Below, piece after piece: positions 35,116 through 48,500 of a DNA stretch of 64,000 nt (the stretch's first letter is position 1; every line of letters begins with the position of its first letter). Source of the DNA: Cyclina sinensis. Its lineage: Eukaryota > Mollusca > Bivalvia > Venerida > Veneridae. A program made the translations under genes and the position numbers. The notes beneath the pieces are model-generated. The model had not been told where the DNA came from and did not search any database. It worked only from the letters and a program-made list of their open reading frames with translations. The stretch spans positions 1 through 64,000 of the forward strand of contig JAAONU010000078.1 in assembly GCA_012932295.1 (NCBI GenBank), read 5' to 3'.

Positions 35116-36690
35116 AAAGAATTATATTAAAAAAACTGTCAAATACAAGTTCAATGTTTGTTCTTACGAAAATTGAAATGTCATGCAATTTAATGAACAA
35201 TCTAGTAATTTTACAGTTTTAACGTGAGTGTTAAACAAGAATGTCAGTGCCAGCAACGGATGCACCATGAAGACACAAATATTTGGGTATTGTTTGTTTA
35301 AAATAATACTCCATTTGTCCATCTTTCCGGAAGCACATATCCTTACTGGTCAAAGTATACACGTTGAGAAAAGCTTTAAAGCAAAACTGCTCTATTTAAC
35401 AGTCAAATGGCCATACCTATATATGCAATATGCATGTATGCACATCTCTTCTTACTAATGAGGCTACATGTAAAGACTGGGAAACCATGCCACTAATGCG
35501 AAATAATTTGGAAACTATTACACGACGGATGGATATACCGGCATCTAAATGCACCTATTTCAGAAAAAGGGTAATAGTGTAAAATGTTCAGTGCATCTCA
35601 AATACGCAAAAATGTCCATAAGTAACTCATGCACACAAGAAAACATTGATGTGAAAGTTCCAACGCATATATCCAAATTATCTAATAGATAGCTTTGCCT
35701 GTGATATCGTGATATTTGTAATTTTCCCGCGAAATATAATGACTTAGACGGTAGAAAAAAGCAAAACTGACGCAGATAGACAATATAAAGTCTCAAGTCA
35801 TTTTCATTTTAGCTAATGATAATTGTAAGTATCTCAGAGTCGTGTTTAAAGCGGATTAGACACCTTTATTTTTAACAAATGTCTGAATGGTAATTTACAT
35901 TTTGCAGTTGTCCTGTGACACGATCCTTTTAGTGAAGTTACCATCTACATGTTTTAGAAAACGTACCAGAACAAACTGAACGGAACTAATTATTTTCATT
36001 ACAAGACCAGTGTTTTCTTTATATAATAGATAACACAAAAACAATGGACACGCGTTCTTTACCAGTTTTTGGAACTGCTTGCGACTAACACTGCAAGTGA
36101 TCGTACGTTTTCAACAGACGAATCCAAGAATGTCACAGTCTGAATAACCACCTGATGCAAGTTTATTTAAGGTGAAAAACTATGTTATTACAGCGACCGC
36201 ATTTTCAGTAAATCAAACTGTTACCATGCATATTAAATAAAACCCGATTTAAACAAGGCGTAAGATTTAATTCTTAAAAAAATGATGACTTCAAAAAGAC
36301 CAGACACAAACCGTTAAGAAATAGCTAGCAAGTGTTTCTGAAAGTTACACAACAGACAATTTTTAAAGTATTCTTTAAAATAATTAGCACCAACCTCTTT
36401 ATTTAAATCCTTTGAACTGAAATAAAAATCGTGGTCTTTCCAAACATGTCGCCAAAATCTTTGAAGGGATATTCAAATAAATATATGTCATAAAAATAAT
36501 TACAGGATAAAAGAAAAAGAAAACAAAATAGTTCATGCTGCAATATGTTTTCAAATACCCATTAAAATCCGAAAACACTTAGTACAAATCATAATGCAAA
36601 AGGTCGTGATTATAACAAAATAGTTAAAACTACGTATACATCTCGATGTATCAAACCTGTGTGTCTTATTCGTATTTTTTATATATATAG
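35116..36690. other. Intergenic, no gene recognised
   Basis: AT-rich sequence with short unconvincing frames on both strands. No repeat or RNA gene recognised. Confidence 0.5.
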
Positions 36691-36858
36691 AGGATATTTG
36701 TTTGTTTTTGTGGAAGATGAGAATTTATTTCATCGAGTGAACACCATATGTGATATTTTCACGAGTGGCACAGCCACGAGTGAAAAATGTCAACATATGG
36801 TGTTCACGAGATGAAATAAATTCCCATCTTCCACTAAAAAACAAACAAATTTTCTTTT
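36690..36858. repeat. Foldback hairpin element (about 150 bp)
   Basis: Two arms of about 70 bp in inverted orientation: the left starts near ATTTGTTTGTTTTTGTGGAAG (36,697) and the right ends at CAAACAAAT (about 36,850). They meet at CACGAGTGGCACAGCCACGAGTG. A few mismatches in the arms suggest an old or diverged palindrome. Probably a hairpin-type MITE; no target duplication identified. Confidence 0.75.
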
Positions 36859-37297
36859 TATTTTATGCCAACACGTCAAAAATGGGGTTTTTTTTATGAC
36901 ATTTTTAATCAGGGCCTTCAATAAATTCCCCATGGTGAGCCCCAAATCAGTTAATGCGTACTTTGGTTACTGCGCAAAAAAAAGTGCAGACAATCTCCAA
37001 TACATATGATAACTTTACTTCTGCTGAAATAAACTGAATACACTTTCATCAAATAACATTTATTTTTGTCTACACAGTTTATCAATATTTATTGAATTTT
37101 TGCCATACATACTTTAATTATAAAAGCGGATTAATACTCAATATTCAATCAATTGAATTGAAAGTCGGCCATATTGGATATTGTCCATGTGAGTTATGTA
37201 AACAAATCAGACATTTTAAATAATGTATGGCGAATTTCATCATTGTTCAAAACTAGGAATTCAATATTATAACTGGATTTAACAAGGTAAATAAATT

Positions 37298-37531
37298 TCA
37301 CTCGCTGTCACTGTCTGAAATACAGCGGATTCTCTTGTATTTACGTGGTGGGGAAATTCCTGAAGTTTCATCAAGCAGGCCAGCTTTTGGACTGGAATTT
37401 ATGACCTGTTGAGATAGTTGCTGGGTTGCAGTTTTAGAGGAATTGAAATTGAAAGTAACATTACCATGAAAGTGACTGTTCATGAAAAATCCTCTTGGTG
37501 CAGGACCAGATTCACTATTTCCTGCAATCAT
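37298..37531 (-). CDS. Possible terminal exon or remnant, unrecognised
   Basis: Minus-strand frame of 77 codons with compositionally protein-like sequence: a central HFHGNVTFNFN, Gln/Ser-rich middle, and a basic then acidic C-terminus (RKYKRIRC followed by SDSDSE and a stop). Such basic/acidic ends are common in nuclear or transposon-derived proteins, but no family is identified. TTGCAG just inside the first codons could be a splice acceptor, making this a 3' exon. No companion exon is recognised, and it may be chance or a mobile-element relic. Confidence 0.25.
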   Translation of the reverse strand: MIAGNSESGPAPRGFFMNSHFHGNVTFNFNSSKTATQQLSQQVINSSPKAGLLDETSGISPPRKYKRIRCISDSDSE

Positions 37532-37539
37532 TGGAGCAG

Positions 37540-39243
37540 TGTGGTTCTTGGCTGAATCAGGTAAAAAAGTAGTTCGGGCACAAACAGTGTATTATCAAAA
37601 TGGTAATTTCACTGATTCAAAACAGTGTATTATCACTTTTATCTCACTGATATTTCCCTATATTTCATTGGTAGGCATAAAATAAATCATTTCTCTTAAA
37701 TGTTCGAGTAATTAATTATGCTGTGCTACTGGCTAAGTAGAATGTCATATATATATATGATTACGTCAATACTATTACAGTAAAGTCCTGTTGTTAGAAC
37801 CACTAAAATTTGTTATACGTGCTGAAAACAATGATTCTTTACAAAAGTCTGATACTCTTAAACAAAATATAATGGGAAAAGACAAGTAAAAACCTTTTTG
37901 TTTTACACAGGTGGTACCCTTTAAAGATAATGTGATTTATGAAAAGTTATGTCAGCGTTGCTAAATTAACTGTGTATTGCTCTATTTATCGTCGGTACCG
38001 TTTGACCATTTGACCGACGACCCATGGAGAGGTTAGTTATTTTAAGTTGTTGCGGATAGTGCAAGACAAGAAAGCATTCCATTTCGATGACGCCTCTGGT
38101 TCTTTCTATGCTCAGTGATTAGCACAATGATTTATTGGAGCTCAGTTTAACGTCTCATCCGGAAGAGAATACATAATGTTAGTGGAATAGTAGGGAGCAA
38201 AATCGCGACCCCTAGATTACCAGTTCAGGGCGTTACAACTGAAGCACTGCTTCTGCAGGATGCCTGCTTAAACAGAAATGTTGAAATGTGAAAACAGAAC
38301 TGCAAAATACCGTGGTTTTATTTCAAATGTTTAAGTGAATATAATGCACACCAGAAATGTCAGTCTTGTAGTGTATTCATTATATCCTGTGCTTTTAAAG
38401 ACTTATAATACTATATATTGAAATAATAAAATTACTTGCTTTGTTTACACACTGACAATATTTACTTACATAGACAGAAACATTAAAGCAAAAGCAAGAA
38501 GACAACTATCAATATCGCAAGAAATACTGCATCAAGGTGTGATCACATGCAAAAATTCAATTATTTGGCTTAACCCATTGGAAGTTTTTTTTTAAGCAGC
38601 CAACTTGTTTTAAAAAGCGTAACAAATTATATTATCTGATAAAATTAGGTATGATTAGTAAATGTTTACATTATAGTTCGCCTTTTCTTCGACAAGTGAA
38701 GAGTTTAACAAAAATAGAATTTAAGCTAGGAACAAGTCTCATTTTTTAGCTGAACTGTTTTATCTTCAACATTCTTCAGCAGTACAAATGTTCGTATCAT
38801 AACAACCACTCCTCTGCTTAGAGCGAACACATTTTTATGAAGGTATGGCTAACGATTTCGTGCGAAAGCAGAAATCGGTTTTTTGTCTTGTGGAATCAAG
38901 CTTTCCTCCTGAATAACATATCGAGTCATGCAGGAGTATGAATTACCAGAGCAAGCCTGCCATTCTACGTGGATTCTTACAAATGTTTGCTTTGTAGATA
39001 AGTTTAAAAAAAAGAAATGAAAATTTAAATTTTTGTTTTTATCGATCGCTTTTGTTTTGATTTTTTCATGTGAATTTGCACGTGAAATCAGCGGACACCT
39101 TACGGTTAGACTCTCAGGTGTATGTCATCGAAACTTGGATTTTATGCTGGTTATTTTACTAAATATGTCTGTGATATATTGTTTGAGTAAACTGACGAAT
39201 ACGATTATCAAATGAATAAAACCAATGACAAGTAATCTATACA
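37540..39243. other. Upstream flank of the GPCR gene
   Basis: No gene or repeat recognised apart from short AT-rich runs. It presumably contains the 5' UTR and promoter of the downstream receptor, but neither a transcription start nor promoter elements can be placed by eye. A seven-codon upstream ATG frame (39,212-39,235) ends 8 bases before the receptor ATG. Confidence 0.4.
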
Positions 39244-39544
39244 ATGGGAAGTAAATATGATAACTTTACAAGTGATACTCTGACAAACTATTCCGAACAG
39301 TTTATTGTTTCAACCGTTGGGCAAATAAGTGTCGAAACACTTCTCTTCACAAATCTTGGCGAGAAAAGAAAGGATACCTTGTCGGTTATTGTTTTGATTG
39401 GTGTTTATTGTATAATCTTTATTACGGGTGTGGCAGGTAACCTCAGCACGTGCATTGTGATATGGAAAAATAGCTACATGCATACTGTAACTAACTACTA
39501 CCTTTTTAATTTAGCAGTGTCGGATTTACTAACCCTCATTTTAG
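39244..39544 (+). CDS. GPCR exon 1 (residues 1-100 and first base of 101)
   Basis: Encodes the extracellular N-terminus, TM1, loop 1 and TM2. The donor is TTTTAG|GTAGGT, the exon ending on the first base of codon 101. Reading through the donor gives a stop 20 codons later, so the longer open frame to 39,606 is not the protein end. Confidence 0.9.
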
Positions 39545-42500
39545 GTAGGTACTATATATTATTAGTTACGCGTTCCTTCTGTCAGGAGAAGTTAATTACT
39601 AAATAGGTTTTATTATAATTTCACTTTAAATTTTTTATTTAAACGATATAAATCCAATATGGTTTCGACCTGTATATGTTTTAATTATATTGCCATGGAA
39701 CAGAACTTTACTCGTTTTCATGTTTTTTATACAAATTAAGTAAATGTAAGGAGGTCGAAATGTTTTTATTTTTAATATGTATATTCATTTTGTAATTTTT
39801 ATACGGCATGTTAAAATAAACGCCTTCCTTCATTAGTTGATCTCCGCTTCATATCTCTTGAAGGATTTTGATTTTTGTGTGTGTAGAAATATCAAGTTTA
39901 GCATTATGATGGGCCTGACTTTTGTTTTGGTTGATTTCGTTTAAAGTCAAGATCACACATAAAATCAGATTTCGCTTCTGTCCCCTATTTCGAGTGTATT
40001 TCTTTTGACTTTAACAGCTTGAATGGCATTTGAAAAATAATACTTTGTAGAAATGTAAAGTCTATCTACATGGTTGACAGAACGAACCAAATGAGATTAT
40101 AATTCGCGTTCTATCATTGATGATACTTTTAGTCCGTTTTTACACTACAAAACTACGAGTGCAGGAGAACTGAAATGTTACTAATGACAATGATGTCAGC
40201 TGCCTAGTTGCAGCACAGTAAGAATGTTGATGTTAATTATACATTACATTTTACCAAATCTGTTTACCTAAAGTTTATTTTGTAGACGAATATTAGGAAC
40301 ACATTTTTGGCAAATACTCAGTTTCTAGACCTTATTGTACATTTGCATAATACTGCACGCAGCAGCAGCAAGTTGTATCAGCTCTTATAACTGTATATTT
40401 TATAGTGATTTATACCACTTTATCTAAAATACCAGGCGTAAAGTCAATTTGTTCAATGAAACGAAATACTTGATTGATAGTTTTCTGCACGTTTCAGAAA
40501 TAAACGATAATGTGTACAATCACATTGATATCTAAGATGTTTAGAAGTTTGAGACGTTTAAACAAATGAAATGCTTTCTTTTAATTATAAAGTTATTCTT
40601 TATTTTCATTTTCTTTTTTTCCCATGTCGTTTTTTTCTTTCTTTACAATCATCAAAGTAGAACATGCTCGCTTGGTTTATGAGGAAAAGTTTTGTTGTGA
40701 AAGCATTTATCCTTAACTTTTTGGCAACCAGCCACATTGAAAATCTGATAGCAGCAAACCATCACATTAAAAGTCCGACTGATGATTGATATGAACGTCT
40801 AATACATTACAGAATTGTTTTATATAATAACAAACATTTTGTTAGAAATATTCTTTTCGTGAAAAACACACTTTTTTCACTTTCTAAACATACAACGTGG
40901 AAAAAACAATGGTCATATAAGTCCTTTGCTTATTTATACCTTTAAACAAGCAAAACATGTTTATCAAACATACTGGAAATGTTACAGTCACATATAGTTT
41001 GACTTTAAGTATACGTCTATACCTATAACAAAGAATCTTGCTTATTATAACTGGACTAGTTGTTGTTTTGTCCACTTATTATCATCATTATTGTTTGTTA
41101 ATGTTGTTATCATGGAGACTAATTGGAGTAATGTATAAAAATGTCCCCATTAAATGATAATTTAAAAGAAAATATGTCTCATAACCTTAAGACAGATAGG
41201 GTACTTTATATTATCGTATGACTCAAAGACATTTTGACTTCTATGACCTCAGTGGAAACAAAGAGTAATCGAACTGTTCAAATTTCCGTCCGCGATTTCT
41301 TGTCGACTCTGTATCTCTTGTTAACACCTTCAATTATTTTATTTTCAAACACTTATTACAAATATTCAGTACAGTCACATGATAAGTTCAATTCAATTCA
41401 ATTCAATATTTTATTTTGGCAAAAACATATAAATGTTCGTCGCCTATATAACTTATATATAATGGCGGTAGTATTAGAAAGAGAAAAGCACGAAACCATA
41501 TTAAATCTACCATTAAACAGGGTTTACATTAACAAAACAGTAAGTTACTATAACTGTATAATATATGTATGAATTAAATTAATATAACAAAATGCACATT
41601 TGAAATTATTCTCGCAAGGGGTTAGCTTTGTAAACATAATTTGCAAGTTTATTAATAACACTACTTTGTTGGCAATTTAAAAGAGACTTTAATTTAAACA
41701 AACTTGGCCAGTGATAATAATATTAAGGTAAAGTATTAAACTAAAGCTGTCTATAAAAGGACACACTAAAAGGAAATGAAATTCATTTTCTATGCTATTC
41801 ATATTACATTTAGTGCATATTCTCTGACTTTATTAATATTTCTATTTCTCCATTCTTCAATAGCTAAATTATGTGCAGAACATCTAAGTCTAGATAAAGC
41901 AATTCTATAACTATCATTTTTTCACAAATCAGATATTTTTCTGACTAAAAGCTTGATTTAAATATACAATAGGTATTAAGTTTAGGTGATTCTCTGACAA
42001 GTGCAACAAGTGCTTTTCTTTCTTATATATAACCTTCTGGGTAGGTTTTGTATCATGTGTCAGCTATTTCCTTTTTGTTCCACAAGAAAGGCTAGAAGCA
42101 TTCGGATCACAAACAAAATTTACGGTTGTAAAGTGCCATTTATGTCATTAAACATGTACTATCCTTTTTTCCATCTCGACAGTATTAAACATACATGTCA
42201 ACCAGTATCAAATTAATAGGATGAAATATTGCTACCAGAAATCTCAATAGAGCGTGAAAATCTTATCATATTACCCTATAAACACGTCTGTTATTTATCT
42301 TAAAACAGGAGTCAGTCATTGAATTTCTAAAGGATGTCCATGAGCTCTAAAAATATATCAGACACATTGCTGGGTAACAGTAAGTCTATAATGCTACACT
42401 GAACTTTTTTTCATTTATCACCTATCATCAAGTTTCTGACTTCAGATTTGTACTAAATAAAAGTAAAAAGATACTCTTGTAAGAATTTTTATAAACAAAA

Positions 42501-45500
42501 AACCCATTTTTTGTCACTCTTAATTAAAAATTTCTAAATAACAAACTTTTAAGTTAAAATATCTTCGTGCGTTCGAAAATATGTCTAAAACATTGCGTTT
42601 AATTCAGAATAAGTGTACGAGCGTATTATGTTAACACAATATTTTTCACAGTTGCAAAGTTGAAGCCTGTAACTTAACACATGTTACATATTTAGGTGTA
42701 TGTGTAAATGTATGTACGTATGTATGTATGTATGTATGTAAGTATGTATACATTGTGTGTGTGTGTGTGCGCGCGCGCGCGTGTGTTTGTTTGTGCTATT
42801 TCTATATCTTCAGTATATGGGCAAATACTAATTATGTATTATGAACTGTTCAAATGTTTGTATGGGCTAGTGGTTTTAAAACATAATAAATTGTTTTTAA
42901 TTGTATTGTATTGTATTGTATTGTATTGTATTGTATTTAACGTGTCGCATTTAGACGAGCATGAAAGATGTCTTTTAGTTTGATGAAAGATTGTTTATTG
43001 TTCCTGTGTGAATCACAGAGCCGTCGGCGCTTAGTTACATAAATCACATTATTTAAACTGTGTTGATGTGTTTTGTAAATAAAACATACCCGTATAATAC
43101 TTGAGTGTGGTACTCGTCGATTGTGTTGTGTATATATTTGTGTAAGAAAAAGTAAGTGTTCTTCATGTAATAATAAAATAAACTGATGCCAAGTTTTCAG
43201 TGCATATCATAAAAACATCTGAACAATAGACCCTCAATAACATAATAAATTATATAAAATACTTATCCTCAACCTTTAGGCAATAATCCCAGGAATTCGT
43301 GTATGATTATTAGTGCGATGCTGTCAGGGAATTGTAATATTTTACAGAAGTATAATATGAAATACAGTTCTTCTTAGAACTTAGGATGTAATGTGGGGGC
43401 AAATATCTACTTGTTCTTATATGTTACAAACAATGTATTTGTTTTGTCAAAAGCAGTTTTATAACAATGTGAACAGCAAATTTCTTTGTTATTCGATTCC
43501 AGCAATAAGGGAAGGACATAGCACGGCGCGCGCTTCCTGGTCTATAAAACAGGTCAACTCGTATACACGATCATACTGAGCACTAAGGCTTGAAGTCCAT
43601 GTGCGCCATATCAATTGCATTAACTAAAAATGCTGTAAATATGTATAAATAACTTGTCACTCGTAAGCTTCTTGTATTTACATAGAAGTAAAATCTCTGC
43701 TGTTTTTGATGATATATTTGAACCCTGTGATGTAGTTTTCCTATTTATACTTTGATACGAGGGCACGGATTTTGTGTTCAGTTGTATTCTTGGAATTAAA
43801 TGTAAATTTAAGTGTTACATGGAATAATGTTTGGACAAGAAGAAGTGTTATTGTTTGAGTTTAATGCCACTGAAACAAAAACAGCAAAATGTAAAAGAAA
43901 AGAAGAAGAAAAACGAAACCAGATATCTCCATTGTGACTTGGGCATTAGCATTTGAGTCTCTATTTTTTCTTGATAACATTACCAGTAATGTAACGGTAT
44001 AACTATTGATGATGTTCAAAAATTATTCATGTACCTTTTTGCTGACGATGTTGTTGTTTTTGCACACGATCCAAAATCTATATAATCAATTTTAAATGAT
44101 ATAGAGCATTACTGCAACATACCGAAACTAAAACGAAATGTTTCCAAAAAATAAAAAAAATAAAAAGATTGTTTTTTAAAATGGCAGGCGTACAACATAT
44201 GATTTTTAAAACGAAGTTAGAAATAGTAGATTCTTTTAAATACCTGGTTGTATATCAGAAATCGAACGCAGATGCACATTGTACAGCGTGCCTATCTTTC
44301 ATTACATTATTTTCATTTTTTGTAGTATGTAACCAGCTAGATTTTCCTGTTTCTCAAAAGATCTTTTGTATTACCAATATTTTTTACTTTGTGGATGTTT
44401 GGGGACATCATTTTAGTACAAACACTGAGACAGTTCATTGAAAATTCTGTAAAGAAAATAAGGCATTATGCAATCAACTAATTTAGATGCTGTATACTGA
44501 GAACTTGATCGAATACCTATGTTCATTAACAGAAAATTAATTTCATTAAGGTACCGGATAAAGATAATAGCATCAAGGGAGATAACGGTATTGTTTAAAA
44601 CTTATTCTATGCGAAAACGGTTTAACCTACAATGGAAACAACTGGGCATATAACAGTAAGACAATTTAAGATCAATTAGGTTTATCATACCTATGAGAAA
44701 ATCAGTGCAGTATACTAATCAATTATGATATGATTAAACAGAGAATGATAACACCACCAACAACATCTTATTGCCAACACATCATTTGCATGAATAAAGC
44801 AACAAACACTGAAGCTGTAAATAAACGTTTAACAACATGCGTTCTTTGAAAGTACAATAGAAATAATAAAATGTTTTGTTTTCCACTATTGCTTTTTCGA
44901 ATGGAACATTTATTATTATACATATATTTCAACAAAGCTGGTATTCTTCTCGCCTGTCAACATTTTGCTTACTCAACATTTATTCCATTCCGTAAGTCAT
45001 AGTCCTGAAATTTAGAAATAAACTTATAATATTTAGGCTATCATCTCATAAGTTAGCCATTAAACGCGGACGACAAGTAGTTATAAGTAAAAACAAAACA
45101 GTTTGTAGATGTTGCAGTACGCGTTTAGTTGAAAGTAAATACCATTTTTGGCTAAACTGTTTCAAATATTCTGAATTGCGATAACAAAAATTCTTTAGAG
45201 ATACTAATTTACATGGCCAACAAAAACAAAACTTCACATAACTTCTGTCTGAAACATAAAAAAAACATTATCAACTTGGCAAAATATATTTACTGTGCAA
45301 TTTTTGGTAAGAAATAAAGGAACTATGACTATTTCCTTGAAAATGAAATATTCTCTTCCGTAAGAGCTATGCCTTCTGTTCTGTTTTGCTATTTGAACTT
45401 TTAATTGCTTGAAACATGTTATGTTTTCAGTGCAATAAAATATTTGATTTAGAAACTATCTTTTTGATATCGTAACGTTATAGTCGTTCACTGAATAATT

Positions 45501-48500
45501 CAGTTTAACTTACATTATGAACAATATTTTGAAAAAGGCAATTTTAATTGATTTATTTCGATTTTTCAAAGAAGTGAGAATAATCAGACACTGAATATTC
45601 AAAAAATTCGAAAACAAAAACATAGAAAGAGAAGCAGTAGTTGAGGGGTTTAAGCACCGCACACTCAATTCTGGGATCGCTGGTTCGAATCCAACACGGC
45701 TTGAGAGTTTCCAGTGACTTTTCACTATTTCAACACGAGTACTGGTTTGACATCGACAGGGATAAACAGATGTTGCAATTAGTTGCTTCCCAATCGATGT
45801 GAAATAAATCAGGGGGTAGAACGTAATTTGGTTAGATAAAATTTTAAGCGAGGCAAAAGGGTTCGATGCACTAAAATGGCGGATATTTACATTGTAAACA
45901 ATCATCCAGGTAAAATTTTTTCATATTTCGGCGACAATTGACACTTTTTATGTAGTTGATGTTGTGCATCATGTGAAGGTTAGATTACAATGAATTTCTT
46001 TAAAATCTACGGATAGCAGGTATCCAATTTAAAAAGTTATTGAAGGTTTATTGAAGGAAAAGGGACAGTTGTTTATGTTCCGTCGGAGACGAAATCGTTA
46101 ATTTCAAACCGAAATTGTAATGTGTAATGTCTTATGAATTAGCACACACATTTTTATATGATACTGGAACAAGATGACACATCCTTAGGGGTAGAAATTC
46201 ACAGTTGATCATAACAGGTTAGATATCCAGAAACACCTGTTAGGTGGACTGACCCTCGAGATCACCTGCACAATATACTAGATAGGATGGATGGATGGAT
46301 GGAGAGAGTGAGAGAGAGAGGCAGACAGACATGATGTTGAAATCGACAATAATCTCAAACAAACCATACCAAACGAAAACGGTTATATGCGCGAGCCAAA
46401 TTTTATGCGTACAGTTATTTTATGAAACCATAAATCATTCGTACAGTTTGGAAACACGAAAGTTCTGTTGCTCAGCCACTAGTGTATATGATTTGCTTGG
46501 CTTAAATCCAGTTTTATATTCAATAAGACACATTTCCATTATTAAAAATGGAGGAAGAAATGTAGAATAATAGGTAAACAGTTAACATTTTAAAGACATG
46601 TAAACAAGCTGTCTACATTCGTAACCATTAATACATTCAATAACTTTCCCATCCTGTTGAATTTCTTGTTTTCATTTATATAATGAGACGCAGAGATAAG
46701 TTGCAGAGACTGTATGTGGTGTTTCGAACGCACGGTAGCATAAAATGTAAATATTAAGAAATAAAATATCATTTACTACTATCGCTTTAATTTTTTTCCG
46801 CCATTTTAGTGCATCAAATCTTTTTGCCTCCCTTAACATTTTATCGAACCAAATTACGTTCGATCCCCTGTAATGGTTTTAAACCCCCGTAAACTAGGAA
46901 CCATAACTTAAAGTTGGTAAAGGTCAAATATTTCAGTTAGCAACTAAAACTTTTCTTTATGTACTACTTACGTTACTTCACTCGCTGACAGAAGCATTTT
47001 ATGCCAGAGTTACGCTCCCTCCGCAGCTATGTAAATACACTACCGTTTTCATACCGCTGCTTTAATAAGAGTAGATTTATGATATTGACCTTTACAATGA
47101 ACTTTTAATTAACCAATGAAAGTGCACCAATATCACCGCGATCCGAAAACTATTGAAACCTATTTTTCATTGGTTGAAACGATCATGTGATTGAGAAAAT
47201 TATTAATAGACAGGTGTTTTCTAATAATTTTGTAAAGGCATTTCAACTACGCGTTTGCGTTAACATCTTAATACAGCAATTTAACGTCTAAAACAACCAT
47301 TACCAATTGTAATATGTTATATTTGTGCTGGTTTATTTACGTATACTTATAAAAAAATACTTTGAAAAGTGAAATACAAAAGTTACATGCAAAGATGCAT
47401 TGTTTGTTTACATTTTGGGTTGTCAAATGTATGTATGGATGATTCGTTGTAGGCTAGTCACTGATTGGTTGAAAGTAACTGTGGATTTCCCTGTCTTAAA
47501 ATAAAGATATCGCTCTGAAAATAGAATTTTATCAGAGGTAAGAAAATGAAATATTCGACCGATGCGCAGGAGAGGTATGCCCTGAGTGTAAACTTTTCGA
47601 ACATGGGTGCAATACTTTTTATCGAAAATACTTTAGCACCGAGTCTTAAAACTTTTAAAGTAAGCCCACTTTTTGATAGCATTTAACATGAAATTTATAT
47701 GGATCAAAATTTGTCGCAAATATACACGAGCTTGGGGAAAATGTAAAATTATCTTTAATATGGTCAACATTAATAAACGTTTACAATATTTCATTCCTAA
47801 AAGCAAAGTTATGTTACTTTTTCTGACAAAAAGCTCACGTTCTCGCAGAGACATGTACAGTTTACACTAGAATCATCTTTTGTGTCAAACTAGGGTTTTT
47901 ATTTACTGCTGAAATAATCGAATGTTCCTTCGTCTTTAGAAAAACCTATATGAACTTATTACCTACGACACACACCTAATGCAGATTAGTTTCCAGGCTT
48001 AATAAGATAAATAAATTCAAAAGCACGCTTTATTTTTAATACGAAAAACAACGTCTGAACATCCATATATTTCATGTCGTTTACTTTTATGTAAAATCTC
48101 TTGGACTCAGTTATTGATATGTCAAGTATATCCGTTGACTATGATTTAACGTCTGGCGTTTCTTTATTACAGCACTACCCCCGGAAGTGTACTCCATATG
48201 GGAAGCGTATCCATGGCGACTTGGTGAACCGTTCTGTATTCTTAAGTCATTCATTATGGAAATGACCTCCTATTCTTCTGTCCTTACAATAACAGGGTTT
48301 ACTATAGAACGATACATAGCAATTTGCCACCCAATCAAAGTTCAACGGTGCTGTCATGTTTCGCGTGCAACGCGATGCATTGTTGTGATTTGGACAATTT
48401 CTATATTTAGTGCCTTACCGTATCCCATACACACAAGGACATTTTACTATTTGCAAAACCCATCGACAGATGAACCTATTTCAGATTCGCTTGTGTGTAA

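Noticed and set aside
39545..39606. GPCR exon 1 continuing to the stop after 39,604
   Set aside because: A consensus donor at 39,545 and restored family sequence after joining to 48,173 show this is intron read-through.
45046..45237. Minus-strand 63-codon frame
   Set aside because: Antisense to the LINE C-terminal zinc-knuckle region, which is the meaningful + strand reading.
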